From PoT sp049331405 (GTDB lineage: Bacteria > Planctomycetota > Planctomycetia > Isosphaerales > Isosphaeraceae): 64,000 nt of DNA. Shown here one piece after another: positions 8,952-18,550 of the stretch. Both the position numbers and the translations under genes were made by a program. Within the stretch, counting starts at the first letter, position 1. Every line of letters starts with the position of its first letter. The notes under the pieces are model-generated. The model was not told the origin of the DNA. It worked only from the letters and a program-made list of their open reading frames with translations, and ran no database searches. The stretch covers positions 5,208,001 through 5,272,000 of the forward strand of contig NZ_CP186274.1 in assembly GCF_049331405.1 (NCBI RefSeq), given 5' to 3'.

Positions 8952-10151
8952 ATGGAAAATACTTCTAGAGATTCTGACGCCCTCGGTGGCGAGTTCGACA
9001 AGGCCGCACTCCACGCCGATAAGACAGCAACAGAGGCCGCGGACGATGCCCCGGGATTGATTCGCGCGGCGGGCGAGGAGGCCGTCGGTCACTATCAGGC
9101 GTACCTGAGTAAGTTTGCACCCAAGACACGAAAGAATTACCACACGCTGATTTCACGTTTCTTCCGTTGGGCCGAAGCCCGCAAGCTCACGCTCGCAGTC
9201 CTCTCCAGATCCGACATACTGGCCTATGTCAGCGAGATATCCGGGCGACTAGAACCGCAAAGCGCTCATCAATATTTAAGGCCAGTCCTCGGCCTATTCG
9301 ATCTCCTGGCCGACCAGGGATTCGTCTCTGCCGATCCATTCGACGGATATCACCGCGGACTCGCAGATCGGCCAGGAACAGTGTCAGACCCCGGCGAGGC
9401 GACGGATTCGGGAAGATCGTTCCCTTGGCTGGACGTGATGGCAATGTTGACGAACATGGAAGCGGAGAGCCTACGCCGTATCTTCGGAGAGGATGGCGCG
9501 GCGGAGAGCCTCATCAGGTTCGCGCGCTGGCGCGATGGCCGCCCTTGCACCCGCTGTGGCACCCTGAACGATGATCGGTGGGCCGACCGACCGGGAGGAG
9601 GCGGCGATCGATGCCGTAAATGCGGGTGGCACTACTCGCTGCTTTCAGGATCTCCCTTTGAGGTGTCCCCGGTACCGTTGCGTGATGGCCTGTACTTCCT
9701 GTTTTAAGCCTTTCTTCGCGACCGTCCCGCAGCCGATATCGACGAACTGGCGCGGGAGCGTGGCATCGATGCGGCGGACGCCAACCGGTTTATGGGGCGG
9801 ATTCAGGACGCGTTGGCGAATGAAGGCCTTGCTGTCGGCGAAGGCTTGCGGCAGGCGGTGGAGCGCAAAGATCGAGAGATGAGGCAGACTGAGGTTGTCC
9901 GCGCCATCCAGGAGTACGCAGACCTCATGGCGTGCCGTGATATCCTGATGGCCGCCCGAAATGGAGGGACCATCGTCTCTGATCTGCCGCCAGGCATGAC
10001 GCTTGACGAGGCAGTCGATTGCGTCGACGCCCAAATTGCCGATCATGACCGCTACCTGATCGAACATAAGGACGGCTATCTTTCGCGCCGTCTTGCCGAA
10101 GCGGGCGAAAGACCATCCGAGGTCGAGGATGGACCTCCCGCTTCCTCCTGA
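8952..10151 (+). pseudogene. Integrase-SAM-like domain + IS1595-type zinc-ribbon + helical C-terminal protein, split by one TAA
   Basis: From ATG 8952 the frame encodes 251 residues, stops at the TAA at 9705-9707, then stays open in the same frame to 10151. Residues 36-130 (VGHYQAYLSKFAPKTRKNY, FFRWAEARKLTLAVLS, HQYLRPVLGLFDLLADQGF) are a core-binding SAM-like domain of tyrosine recombinases. Residues 170-245 resemble the zinc-ribbon head of IS1595 transposases, with Cys199, Cys202, Cys221 and Cys224. After the stop the frame reads DIDELARERGIDAADANRF and a long charged helical tail to PPASS. No Arg-His-Arg-Tyr catalytic domain and no DDE core exist. The intact protein would be about 399 residues. 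Decay or readthrough cannot be told apart. Confidence 0.65.
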
Positions 10152-10617
10152 TCCCCCTACCCGGCTGGTTCGATCATCATTCGCAGTGAGCGAGCGGCTT
10201 CCCGAGAGTTACGTCCCGCTCCTTTGCGACAGGGGCAGACTGCCCGTGCATGACTCGTCCAGGCGCGCAAGGGCATATGCGTGTTGAAAGCCTACACCGC
10301 TGAAGTGCGTTAGCCGGAGGCCGAATGGCAGGCAGAAGGACAACGGCGGGGGGCAGTGGGAAGGAACCGACGGCAGCGGGCCGGGCAGGCGAATCCCTGA
10401 CAAGCCGTCGGGCGTTTGCACCGCTCGAACTCGGCCGATGATCCCATGGCCGCCAAGCGGCCATCTTCAAGCCGACAGGCTCACGCGATCTCCTCCACGC
10501 TGATCCTGCGGATGAGCGTCGCCCGATCGTCGGTGCATCTCGTCGACATAACGCCTCCGTTATCAGGGGCCGTGATCCGGGTACGGAAAGGGGGGCCGCA
10601 CCATCGCGGCCTGCCGA
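10152..10617. other. Intergenic, nothing recognised
   Basis: About 470 bp between the split zinc-ribbon gene and the 3' end of the nuclease-transposase fusion. No frame with credible motifs or ribosome site was found, and I could not find inverted repeats that would mark the end of an IS66-like element here. Confidence 0.4.
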
Positions 10618-13485
10618 TCATGACTCCGACTTGCCGCTTGGGCGTTGGGCCGACTCCCCCTCGGTCTTTCGCCGGTATTGGCGGGGGAAGCCTTTGGGGT
10701 AGACCTCTACGCGGGCCGGCCGCTTCGCTTTCCGGCCTCGGCCGCAGAAAGTTTCGACGTCTCTCTCCCCGGACAGGAGGAACTTGAGGAAGCTAACCCC
10801 CCGATACTTGCACGCCTGGTAAACGCTGAGCAAGACGAGATAATCGGAGACCCCCTGCGCCCTCATCTTCCCGTCGGAGACCCGGCGGTAGTACGCGAAT
10901 GCCTTGATCGCGTGCTCGGCGTTGTTGTTGTTCCAGGGAACGCCATCGTAGTCCAGGAATGTGAACAACTTCTCCTCGTTCTTGGCGAGCCGCTTCTGGT
11001 AGCCCTCCGCCAACTCGGAACGGTAGACGCGGGCGGCCAGGTCTCGGAAGAACCGCGCGGCGTCCGCTTTGTGCTTGCGGAGGTGTCGTTTCTTCAGTCC
11101 ATACTTGTCGATGGTCGCCACGATGGACCTCAGCAATGCGCCGAACTCCGCAGCCAAAGCCTTGAATTGCTCGTCATATGGGTTGTTCTTCAGATCGTGG
11201 TTGAGGTCCCGGATCAGATGCACCAGGCACTTCTGCTGCGGGCACGGGAGCGAGTCGTAGCCGCTGTAAAAGTCGGAGACGAGGACCCCCTTGAAGTCGC
11301 CGAGTAGCCGTTGCAGGTAGTCCGCCTCTCGGCTGGGGCGATAGAAATAGGCCACGTCCTCCATGTTCGTCAGCACCCAGACGTATCCCTTGCCTCGCTG
11401 CAGATTGACGTGCGTCTCATCGGCATGGGCCACCGCACCGCGCACGATCCTCGCGAGGATGCGTTTCCACGCGGTCCGGTAGCGGTTAGCCATGAGGGCC
11501 TTCATCATGAACAGCTCCTGGAGGCCGACACGCAGGCCGAAGCAGTCCTCGAACATGGTCTCAAGATGCTGGAAGCTGACTCGATGGACGATGTGCTGAT
11601 ACATCGCCCAACTCTTCAGGCCGTGCAGGTGCTTGTCTCGCCTCTTATATCGCTTCGGCAGGAACTGCTTCTTGCAGCCCTCGCACTGGTGCAGGGCGGC
11701 GGTGTAGTGGATCACTTGCCGACGGATGCCCCCCGAGGAGAACTTGAGGTCGTACGCGACTTTGACGTGCATCCGGTCGTCGAATCGGGTGATTCGATCC
11801 CCTTTGCAGAACGGGCACTTTCTGCTCCTGATCTCGACCTTGCGGTCGGGTCGCAACCTCCTGGCTTTCCTCCGCTCGCGATGTCGGGCGCCAGCCTTCT
11901 CGACAGCCCGACTGGTGCGGAGGAAAACCTTCTCTCGCTGGTAATCGAAATAGGCACAGCGGTTGACGAGTTCAAAATCGTCAAGGACGAAGTTTTGACC
12001 CCACTCCCGGCGGCTCGACGGGGCGACGACGTCATCTGCCCAGGTCACGGAGCAGCTCTCGGGCGGCGTATTCCCTCCTACCTCGCCGCGGTGCCGTGCG
12101 GCTTCGCCGATCGCTTGGACGTATTCCGCCACGCGCTTCAGGGCCGCACAGTCCTCGGCGTTGTACGCGAGGAGCTTTTCTTTCCAGCCGGGTTCCTGGG
12201 TCTGCTCCCACCTCGCCCGCCACACCAGGCTTTGCAAGCCGGAGGCATTCTCCTCGGACCACGTGCAGCCCAGATGGCGGCCGACCTCCTTCAGGCCGTT
12301 CGAGAACGTGGCGAAGTACACCTTGGCATGGATCTCGGACAGGACGTTCACGGCGTTGCTGGCGATCCGGTCAACGAGCTTCTTCCGCTTCACCGCCCCC
12401 CTCATCCTCCTCAGGATCGCTTTCTCGTAGCTGCCGTAATGGAAGAGGGCGAGGTCCTCGTACCCTGCCAGCAGGTCCAGGAAGGAGTTGAACGACTGCT
12501 CCTCTTGGTCCGGGCCGTCCGCCCAAAAGGCGTATGGTTTCAGGGAACCGCCCTCGGCGACGAGCACGCCCAGCAGGTAGGCGAAACTGCCATCGGTGTT
12601 GCCTTCCGCGTCGAAGAAGACCTGCACCGGCTTCCGGGGGAGATCCGGGACCCCGTAAACGTGGGTCCTTTTCTCTCGAATGGCCAGGGCCTGCAACGAG
12701 CTATAGCGGGCGGCTCCCGGCCGCTTCACCCGCTTGCCCCTCTTCCGAGGGCGGAACGTGCACGACAACTGCGTGAGGGTGAAGATGCCCTTCCGGTTAT
12801 ACCTCTGCAGCTCCTTCGCGCCCACGGCACCCAGGAGGCTAATATCATCCTCCTTCAATGCGTGCGCGCGACACCGCTGGCGGAACTCGCAAAGCGGGCA
12901 GTGGCCGTTGAGCGTCAGCCGGGGTGCCTCGCCTCCTGCCCGGAGCTGTCTCATCTCTCCGAGGATCAGTTCCGCTTTGCGGTAGAGCTTCGAGTCTAAA
13001 CGGACCTTCATCAGCCTGCTATCCGGCCCGTGGACGAGCAAACCGAAGGCGGGTTGCTTCCCCTGGACCTTGCCGAGAGCCAGTCCGTACATCGCCAGAA
13101 GCTGCTTCTGTCGATGCCCGGCTCGCGATCCTTCGTGGTGGAGAATCGGGACGTAGTGATGGCCTCCGATCTGCGAGGGGCCATCGGCCATCCTCAAGCC
13201 GTCGAAGTCCAGCGACAGGTCGTCGTCCCTGAGGACGGCATCGACCAGTAGCGGCATCCCCCGCTTCAAGGTAGCTGGGGTGATCGCCGCCCCACTGTCA
13301 GCGTTCCCTTCGCCAAAACGTGCCATGAGTCGGGATAGGGCCTCGGCCCGTAATGTCTGACTTGACGACGCGAGCAGCGCCTCATACTCGGACGGAGTTC
13401 CCTGCTCCCCGCCGAGCTTGAGATGGCCTTTGTACCCGCAGTTCAGGTAGGACTCGATGACGTGCCGGGTGATGAGAGTTGGCAT
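10618..13485 (-). CDS. Fusion: RecB/Cas4-like nuclease (TM0106 type) + DnaQ-like exonuclease + IS66-type DDE transposase
   Basis: One uninterrupted 955-residue frame; start taken at the ATG at 13485 (MPTLITRHVIESYLNC), not the upstream GTG. Numbering here is from that GTG (subtract 9). Cys25 plus Cys205, Cys208 and Cys214 (CPLCEFRQRC) form the one-plus-three cysteine layout of Fe-S RecB nucleases, with HYVPILHHEG and QKQLLAMYG between. Residues 296-465 are the RNase_H_2/DnaQ-like part: FFDAEG (Asp301, Glu303), LFHYGSYEKAIL, YNAEDC (Asp454). These two together are the TM0106 family. Residues 560-620 carry a zinc ribbon (Cys566, 569, 610, 613). The IS66-like DDE core follows: HADETHV (Asp698), VLVSDFYSGYDSL (Asp747), NNNNAEHAIKAF (Glu866). 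All catalytic residues are present, so it could be active. I know TM0106 and IS66 as separate families. Confidence 0.85.
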   Translation of the reverse strand: MPTLITRHVIESYLNCGYKGHLKLGGEQGTPSEYEALLASSSQTLRAEALSRLMARFGEGNADSGAAITPATLKRGMPLLVDAVLRDDDLSLDFDGLRMADGPSQIGGHHYVPILHHEGSRAGHRQKQLLAMYGLALGKVQGKQPAFGLLVHGPDSRLMKVRLDSKLYRKAELILGEMRQLRAGGEAPRLTLNGHCPLCEFRQRCRAHALKEDDISLLGAVGAKELQRYNRKGIFTLTQLSCTFRPRKRGKRVKRPGAARYSSLQALAIREKRTHVYGVPDLPRKPVQVFFDAEGNTDGSFAYLLGVLVAEGGSLKPYAFWADGPDQEEQSFNSFLDLLAGYEDLALFHYGSYEKAILRRMRGAVKRKKLVDRIASNAVNVLSEIHAKVYFATFSNGLKEVGRHLGCTWSEENASGLQSLVWRARWEQTQEPGWKEKLLAYNAEDCAALKRVAEYVQAIGEAARHRGEVGGNTPPESCSVTWADDVVAPSSRREWGQNFVLDDFELVNRCAYFDYQREKVFLRTSRAVEKAGARHRERRKARRLRPDRKVEIRSRKCPFCKGDRITRFDDRMHVKVAYDLKFSSGGIRRQVIHYTAALHQCEGCKKQFLPKRYKRRDKHLHGLKSWAMYQHIVHRVSFQHLETMFEDCFGLRVGLQELFMMKALMANRYRTAWKRILARIVRGAVAHADETHVNLQRGKGYVWVLTNMEDVAYFYRPSREADYLQRLLGDFKGVLVSDFYSGYDSLPCPQQKCLVHLIRDLNHDLKNNPYDEQFKALAAEFGALLRSIVATIDKYGLKKRHLRKHKADAARFFRDLAARVYRSELAEGYQKRLAKNEEKLFTFLDYDGVPWNNNNAEHAIKAFAYYRRVSDGKMRAQGVSDYLVLLSVYQACKYRGVSFLKFLLSGERDVETFCGRGRKAKRPARVEVYPKGFPRQYRRKTEGESAQRPSGKSES

Positions 13486-13558
13486 AGCAGCGGGCTCCGA
13501 TGGGCTCCTCACGTCAGCGACGTGGGATGGTCGGGGGTTGCAGGCCCCATGCGAGCGA

Positions 13559-14627
13559 TTACGTCCGGGGCTCGCCTCTCGGCGTCGTCAACTCGGGCGG
13601 GTAACTGTTGGCACCGTGCATCGAGACGGCCGCCAGCCGGCGGAGTCGGCCGAGTTCGTCGGCATCGGCCCACGCGACCCACAACTTGTCGTACGGCGTC
13701 TGCCGGCCATGTATCCAACCCTTCCGGGTCCAGCCCCGCACCCTCTGGAGTGGTACGCCCAACTCGCCCGCCAGCGCGGGCAGCCACCATTCGTCCCGGC
13801 CGAGGGGCTCCACGTCCCGCTTCCGGGTCAGCCCGAACCGCGCGAGTAGCTGCCACACCTGCTCCCTGCTGAACGGGTTGCACCGCCTCGGCGGGCTGAA
13901 GCCATCATGGTTCAGGGCGCGGGCGATCTCGCCCGCGGTCCGGCCCTCCCCGTGGAGTTCGACGACGCGGGACCGCAGCCGATCGTTGTCCCGGAGTTGC
14001 TGATAGGACCGGACCGGGCGGAGGACTTCGTGCTGGCTGGTGAACCCTCCCTGCCAACGGATCGTCACGTCGACGTGCTCACTGTCCGGCCGGACGTGGG
14101 CCGTCACCCGCTCGATCAGCCCGCGGATGATCTCCTTCCGGTCGGCGTTCGTCGTCCCGGCCGACTCCCACAGGGCCGGCAGGTCGGCGGAGAGGGCGAT
14201 AATCCGCTCCCGGTCCTCGTCAGACAGATCCGGCGGGGTCGAGCGAGCGAATCGGTCGTATTCCTCCTCGGCCTGGCGGAGGGCCTTCAGGGCGTCCTCC
14301 CACCGTCGCTCCAGCGTGCGGGCCACCAGCCGGTTCTCCGGGTCCACGGCCGCGTACTGTCGCTCGGCCCGGCCGGCCTCGTACCGCGCCCGCTCCACGC
14401 GGTGCCTCCAGTGGGCGTCGAGCCGCTCCCGCTCCCGCCGCCCGTCCTCGATCGCCTTCAGGCTCAGCCCGATCGACGCCGGCTCCAGGGCCGTCATCAC
14501 CTGCCGCACGACGAGCCCGTCGATCGGGGCCGCCGCAAGGCCCCGGCAGGCGTCGTCTCGAGCCTGCTCCAGGTGGCGGGAGCAGGAGTAGAACGGGCGC
14601 CCGGCATGCCGGTAATGGGTGCCCATC
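13559..14627 (-). pseudogene. Large serine recombinase, C-terminal segment (split gene, part 3 of 3)
   Basis: Reads from MGTHYRHAGRPFYSCSRHLE (second half of the zinc ribbon) through a long coiled-coil (RARYEAGRAERQYAAVDPEN, ARTLERRWEDALKAL) to a C-terminal MerR-like tail (DEWWLPALAGELGVPLQRV, KGWIHGRQTPYDKLWV) and the TAA at 13559. The segment joins exactly to 15877-16007 once the IS3 element and its ATC duplication are removed, restoring LVCGTCGRRMGTHYRHAG. Large serine recombinases use this zinc ribbon and coiled coil for DNA binding and synapsis. Inactive as it stands. Confidence 0.85.
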
Positions 14628-14664
14628 TGGACTTCCCCACGAATGGTGAGCGCGGAGTTAACGA

Positions 14665-15519
14665 TTATCGGGCGCACTCGTACTCGATCGGGGACTTGTA
14701 GCCCAACGCCGAATGGCGACGGACGCGGTTGTAGAACACCTCGATGAACTCGAAGAGGCTCGCCTTCGCCTCCTGCCTCGTCCGGTAGTCCTCGTCGTGG
14801 ACGAGTTCCTTCTTCAGCGTGGCGAAGAAGCTCTCCATCGGCGCGTTGTCCCAGCAGTTCGCCCGACGGCTCATGCTGCAGGTGATCCCGTGCCCGGCGA
14901 GGATCCGCCGGTAATGCTCGCTGGCGTATTGGCTGCCGCGGTCCGAGTGGGCCACCAGCCCCTCCTCGGGCAGGCGTCGCGCCACCGCCATCTCCAGGGC
15001 GTCGACGACTAGCCGGCTGTCGATCCGCTCTCCCATCGCCCAGCCGACGATCCGGCGCGAGTGCAAGTCCTCCACGGCCGCCAGCTAGAGCCACCCCTCG
15101 CGCGTCGGGATGTAGGTGATGTCGGCCGTCCAGGCCCGGTCTGCCGCCTCGGGCTCGAATCCCCGATCGAGGACATTCTCGGCCACGGGCCGGCCGTGGT
15201 CGGAGTCGGTCGTGCAGCGGAACTTCCGCTTCGTCTTGGCGGCGATCCCATGCTCGCGCATCAGCCTGGCCACGGTGTTCACGCAGCAGGGCTTGCCGCG
15301 GGCCACCAACTCGGCGTGGATCCGCGGGCTGCCGTAGCGGGCCTTCGCCTCGCCGTGGACCTCTTTGATGGCACCCACCAGCGCCTCGCTTGTCCGAGCC
15401 CGGGCGCTCGCCGGCCGCCCCCGCCAGCCGTAATAGCCGCCGGGCGTGACCTCGAGGGCCCGGCACATCAGGCGGACCGGCCAGTCCCGGCGATGGTCCT
15501 CGATGAATCGATACCTCAT
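14665..15519 (-). pseudogene. IS3 transposase OrfB (rve integrase core) with in-frame TAG
   Basis: Starts at the ATG overlapping the OrfA stop (ATGA, 15516-15519). Contains MRYRFIEDHRRDWPVRLMC, HGEAKARYGSPRIHAEL, then the DDE core WTADITYIPTREGWL, HSDRGSQYASEHYRR and CWDNAPMESFFATLKKELV, and ends with HSALGYKSPIEYE. The three acidic catalytic residues are present. A TAG at 15085-15087 replaces what is normally the Tyr after EGWL, just inside the core, so the transposase is cut in two unless suppressed. Without that stop it would be 284 residues. Confidence 0.85.
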
Positions 15520-15812
15520 GAGGATTCCTTCGCGAAGAAGGCCGCCGCTTTTTTTAAAATCTCCCGCTCCATGCGGAGCTTCTGGTTCTCGGCCCGCAGT
15601 CGGCGGAGTTCCTCCTCGACGGCCGGGGTGTTGCCCTTGCCGGGGAAGGCCTGCTCCCCCTCGGAGGCCAGGGCCGTCTTCCAACCCCTCAGCAGGCTCT
15701 CGCCGAGGCCCAGCTCGCGGGCGACCTCGGCCAGGCTCTTGCCCTCGGCGGCGATCCGGCGGACCGCCTCGACTTTGAACTCGCGGGTGTAATTCCTTCG
15801 CTGCTTCGCCAT
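15516..15812 (-). CDS. IS3 transposase OrfA (HTH)
   Basis: 98 residues from the ATG at 15812. MAKQRRNYTREFKVEAVRR and SLAEVARELGLGESLLRGWK form the helix-turn-helix that binds the element ends. A leucine-rich helix (VEEELRRLRAENQKLRMERE) supports oligomerisation. Near its end an A-rich run (minus strand of 15551-15560) offers the usual slippage site for a -1 frameshift into OrfB, which yields the full transposase in this family. Ends SS at 15516. Confidence 0.9.
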   Translation of the reverse strand: MAKQRRNYTREFKVEAVRRIAAEGKSLAEVARELGLGESLLRGWKTALASEGEQAFPGKGNTPAVEEELRRLRAENQKLRMEREILKKAAAFFAKESS

Positions 15813-15876
15813 CTCTGACCTCCTCACATCGAGCTTACGCTCTTTTCGGAGCGCTCACCATTCGTGGGGAAGTCCA

Positions 15877-16007
15877 ATCCGCCGCCCGCAGGTGCCGCAG
15901 ACCAGCACACCCGACAGCAGCCCGGCCCCGGACCGGGCCATCCCGACCGACTCGACGTGAGCCCGGTTCCGGCGGAGCCGGTCCTGATTCGCCTCGTATT
16001 GGTCCCA
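15877..16007 (-). pseudogene. Large serine recombinase, middle segment (split gene, part 2 of 3)
   Basis: Minus-strand codons read WDQYEANQDRLRRNRAHVES, then GMARSGAGLLSGVLVCGTCG. This is the linker and first half of the recombinase zinc ribbon. Upstream it begins abruptly at the Trp codon 16005-16007; the segment 18566-19558 ends at the same Trp codon, so the two rejoin as AYITWDQYEANQ. Downstream it is cut by the IS3 element. Confidence 0.85.
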
Positions 16008-16146
16008 GAAGTAGCAGACGGACTCCCACCGAAGTCACACCTCGCGGACCATCCTCGGACCTGCCCATAATCGGGCTCGCGGCGCTGCTCAGTCTCGTCG
16101 AATGGATCGAAGGGCGCCGGATCAAGTCCCGACAGGGAGGCCCCTC

Positions 16147-16338
16147 ATGCGACGATCATCGGGCGAAAGTGTCCCCCCGCGCCGGACAGGGCCGAGGGCG
16201 TTCCCGCCGCCGGGCCGGCTCTGGCTGGCCCTGACCGACGACCGGCGGCAGCGGACGCTCCGGGCGCTCAGCCGCGTCATGGCCCATCAACTCGCGGCAC
16301 CGCCGGCCGGAAGAGAGGTGGCACATGATGAGCCATGA
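16147..16338 (+). CDS. Small conserved protein upstream of and overlapping the recombinase (63 aa)
   Basis: ATG at 16147. The conserved C-terminal half reads PGRLWLALTDDRRQRTLRAL, then SRVMAHQLAAPPAGREVAHD and EP, ending 14 bp inside the recombinase frame. A paralogue with the same layout (LSRLWPSLPEAAREHLLLTL, SRVIRQQ) overlaps the start of the host recombinase at 19551-19730. Conservation of sequence and overlap in two separate elements argues that it is a real gene, perhaps a recombination accessory factor. Function unknown. Confidence 0.65.
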   Translation: MRRSSGESVPPRRTGPRAFPPPGRLWLALTDDRRQRTLRALSRVMAHQLAAPPAGREVAHDEP

Positions 16339-18486
16339 CCCGTCCGCCGGTGCCCCGGGCGGCCTGCCTGCGGCCGCCCGGGGTCGGCGATCGCCCAAGA
16401 TCCGAGACCGGCATCTGGACCTCCTGGCGGTCATCTACATCCGCCAGTCCAGCCCGCAGCAGGTGCTCGACCATAAGGAGTCGCGAGAGAGACAATATGA
16501 GCTGGTCGGCCAGGCACTGGCCCTGGGGTGGCCCGCCGATCGGGTCCTGGTCATCGATGACGACCAGGGTCGGAGCGCCAGGGAGCCCGACCGACGGCGC
16601 GGATTCCAACGGCTGCTCGCCGAGGTCACGATGGATCACGTCGGCCTGGTCCTGGGCCTGGAGATGAGCCGCCTCTCCCGGACGTCCAGGGAGTGGCACC
16701 ACCTGCTCGAGGTCTGCGCCCTCTTCGGGACGCTCCTGGCCGATCAGGACGGCGTCTATGACGCCAACGACACCAACGACAGGCTCCTGCTCGGCCTGAA
16801 GGGGACCATCAGCGAATTCGAGCTCATTACCATGAGGAATCGATTGGATCGAGGCCGGCTCCACTAAGGCCGAGCGCGGAGAGCTGTTCTCCAAGGTCCC
16901 TTGCGGGTACGTCAAGCTGCCATCCGGCGAGCTGGCCTTCGACCCCGACGAGCAGGCCCGCGACGTCGTGCGCCTGATCTTCGACAAGTTCGATGAAATC
17001 GGTTCGATCTATGGCGTGTTCCATTATCTGGTCCGGAACGGCATCCGCCTGGGGATGCGAGCTCAGGGAGGGGCACTCCGCGGCCAATTGACCTGGCGTC
17101 GTCCCGTGCTGCCGACGCTGAACCAGATGTTGCACAACCCGACCTACGCCGGGGCCTATGCCTACGGGCGTCGCCGGGACGAGCCGAGGGCGAAGGCGGC
17201 GGGCGGCCACGGACGAGGGCAACGGTGGCTGCCGATCTCGGAGTGGAAGGTGTTACTGAAGGACCGCCTCCCGGCGTACATCGGCTGGGATCGATACCTG
17301 GCGAACCTCCGACGCCTCGAGCAGAACCGCTCGGTCGCCGGCTCGCCGGGCGCGCCGCGCGGGGCGTTGCTCTGCTGGCGGGGCTGGTGGCCTGCGGCAC
17401 CTGCGGCCACCGGATGCACTCCGCCTATCCGAGCAAGTCCGCCGCATATTATTCGTGCGAACAACACCTGAAGGTGGGCACGGGGCCGAGGTGCCACGGC
17501 CTGAGGACGACGCCGGTCGATGACCTCGTGGCGCGCCAGGTCCTTCGCGCCCTGGAGCCCGCGGCGCTGGAGCTGAGCCTCCAGGCGGCCCGGGACGTCC
17601 GTCAGGAACGCGACCGCCTCCACCGCCACTGGGTGCAACAACTGGAGCGGGCGCGTTATGAATCGGGGCGTGCCGAGCGGCAGTACCACGCGGTCGAGCC
17701 GGAGAACCGCCTCGTCGCCCGGACGTTGGAGCGTCGCTGGGAGGAGGCATTGAGCGATCAACGTCGGCTCGAAGAAGAATATGACCGATACCGACGGGAC
17801 CGGCCTGCCGAGCTGAGCGGCGACGAGCTCGCCCGGATCGCCGCGTTGTCCCGCGACATCCCGTCGCTGTGGGAGGCCCCGTCGACGACGCCCGCCGAGC
17901 GGAAGGAGATCGTCCGCCTGCTGGTCGAGCGGGTCGTCGTCCATGTCCGCAAAGACAGCGAATATGTAAACGTGGAAATAGAATGGAATGGCGGCTCCAA
18001 GAGTCGCCACGAGGTCATCCGCCCGGTCCAGCTCCACGAGCACCTTCGCGACCACGCCCGATTATTCGAGCGGCTCGCCCGGTTGCGCCGCGAGGGATTC
18101 ACGGCGGGCCAGATCGCGGCCCGGCTCAATGAGGAAGGCCTCCGGCCGCCGAAGGCGGCCGGGGCTACACGGCGATGTCCGTGAGGAAGCTGATGTCGCG
18201 CCGCGGGTTGAGCGACGGCGGGAAGGACGAGGGGCGACTGGGGAAGGACGAATGGTGGGTGTCCGGCCTGGCGCGAGAGCTCGGCGTGTCGGGCGGGAAG
18301 CTTCGCGACTGGGCGGGCCGGGGTTGGTTACATGCCCGGCGAGTCTCGGCCCACGGGCCGTGGATCATCCGGGCCGATCGGAGGGAGAGGGAGCGACTGC
18401 GGAAGCTCATGGCCCACTCGAGACGCGGGGCGGTCGCCTACCCCGCTGCGATGACCGGGCCGATCTCGAAGGGAAAGCGGCGATGA
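16325..18486 (+). pseudogene. Large serine recombinase of the nested element, three single-base indels
   Basis: Catalytic N domain: LAVIYIRQSSPQQVLDHKES (nucleophilic Ser in RQS), DDDQGRSA, LEMSRLSRTSREWHHLLE. An extra T at 16866 causes a stop after RGRLH; skipping it gives HKAERGELFSKVPCGYVKL and the recombinase domain to LLKDRLPAYIGWDRYLANLR. One G is missing in 17361-17364, before the zinc ribbon VACGTCGHRMHSAYPS, and another in 18161-18164, before AMSVRKLMSRRG and the MerR-like tail DEWWVSGLARELGVSGGKL. Rejoined it would be about 720 residues, a full large serine recombinase. The two G-run losses could be sequence errors. Confidence 0.8.
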
Positions 18487-18550
18487 TTCGCCGGATTGGA
18501 CACCACGGCCCTCCGCCGAGGAGGGTCGACGACGCGTGAAGATGGAGGCA

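Larger units (their letters stand above)
14628..15876 (-). mobile_element. IS3-family element with perfect 26-bp inverted repeats and 3-bp target duplication
   Basis: The ends 14628-14653 and 15851-15876 are perfect inverted repeats beginning TGGACTTCCCCACGAATGG and ending with the complementary CA. The flanking ATC at 14625-14627 is repeated at 15877-15879. Length is 1,249 bp with two overlapping transposase frames. It inserted into the zinc-ribbon codons of a serine recombinase gene; removing it with one ATC restores the frame. The intact ends and duplication indicate a recent insertion. Confidence 0.95.

Noticed and set aside
11311..12999. Long + strand open frame opposite the nuclease-transposase fusion (562 codons)
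   Set aside because: It mirrors the GC-rich coding strand, has no motifs or ribosome site, and the minus strand holds clear catalytic motifs.
10618..13485. Cas4 and thus a CRISPR adaptation locus
   Set aside because: The nuclease is of the TM0106 type and fused to a transposase; no Cas1, Cas2 or repeat array is present.
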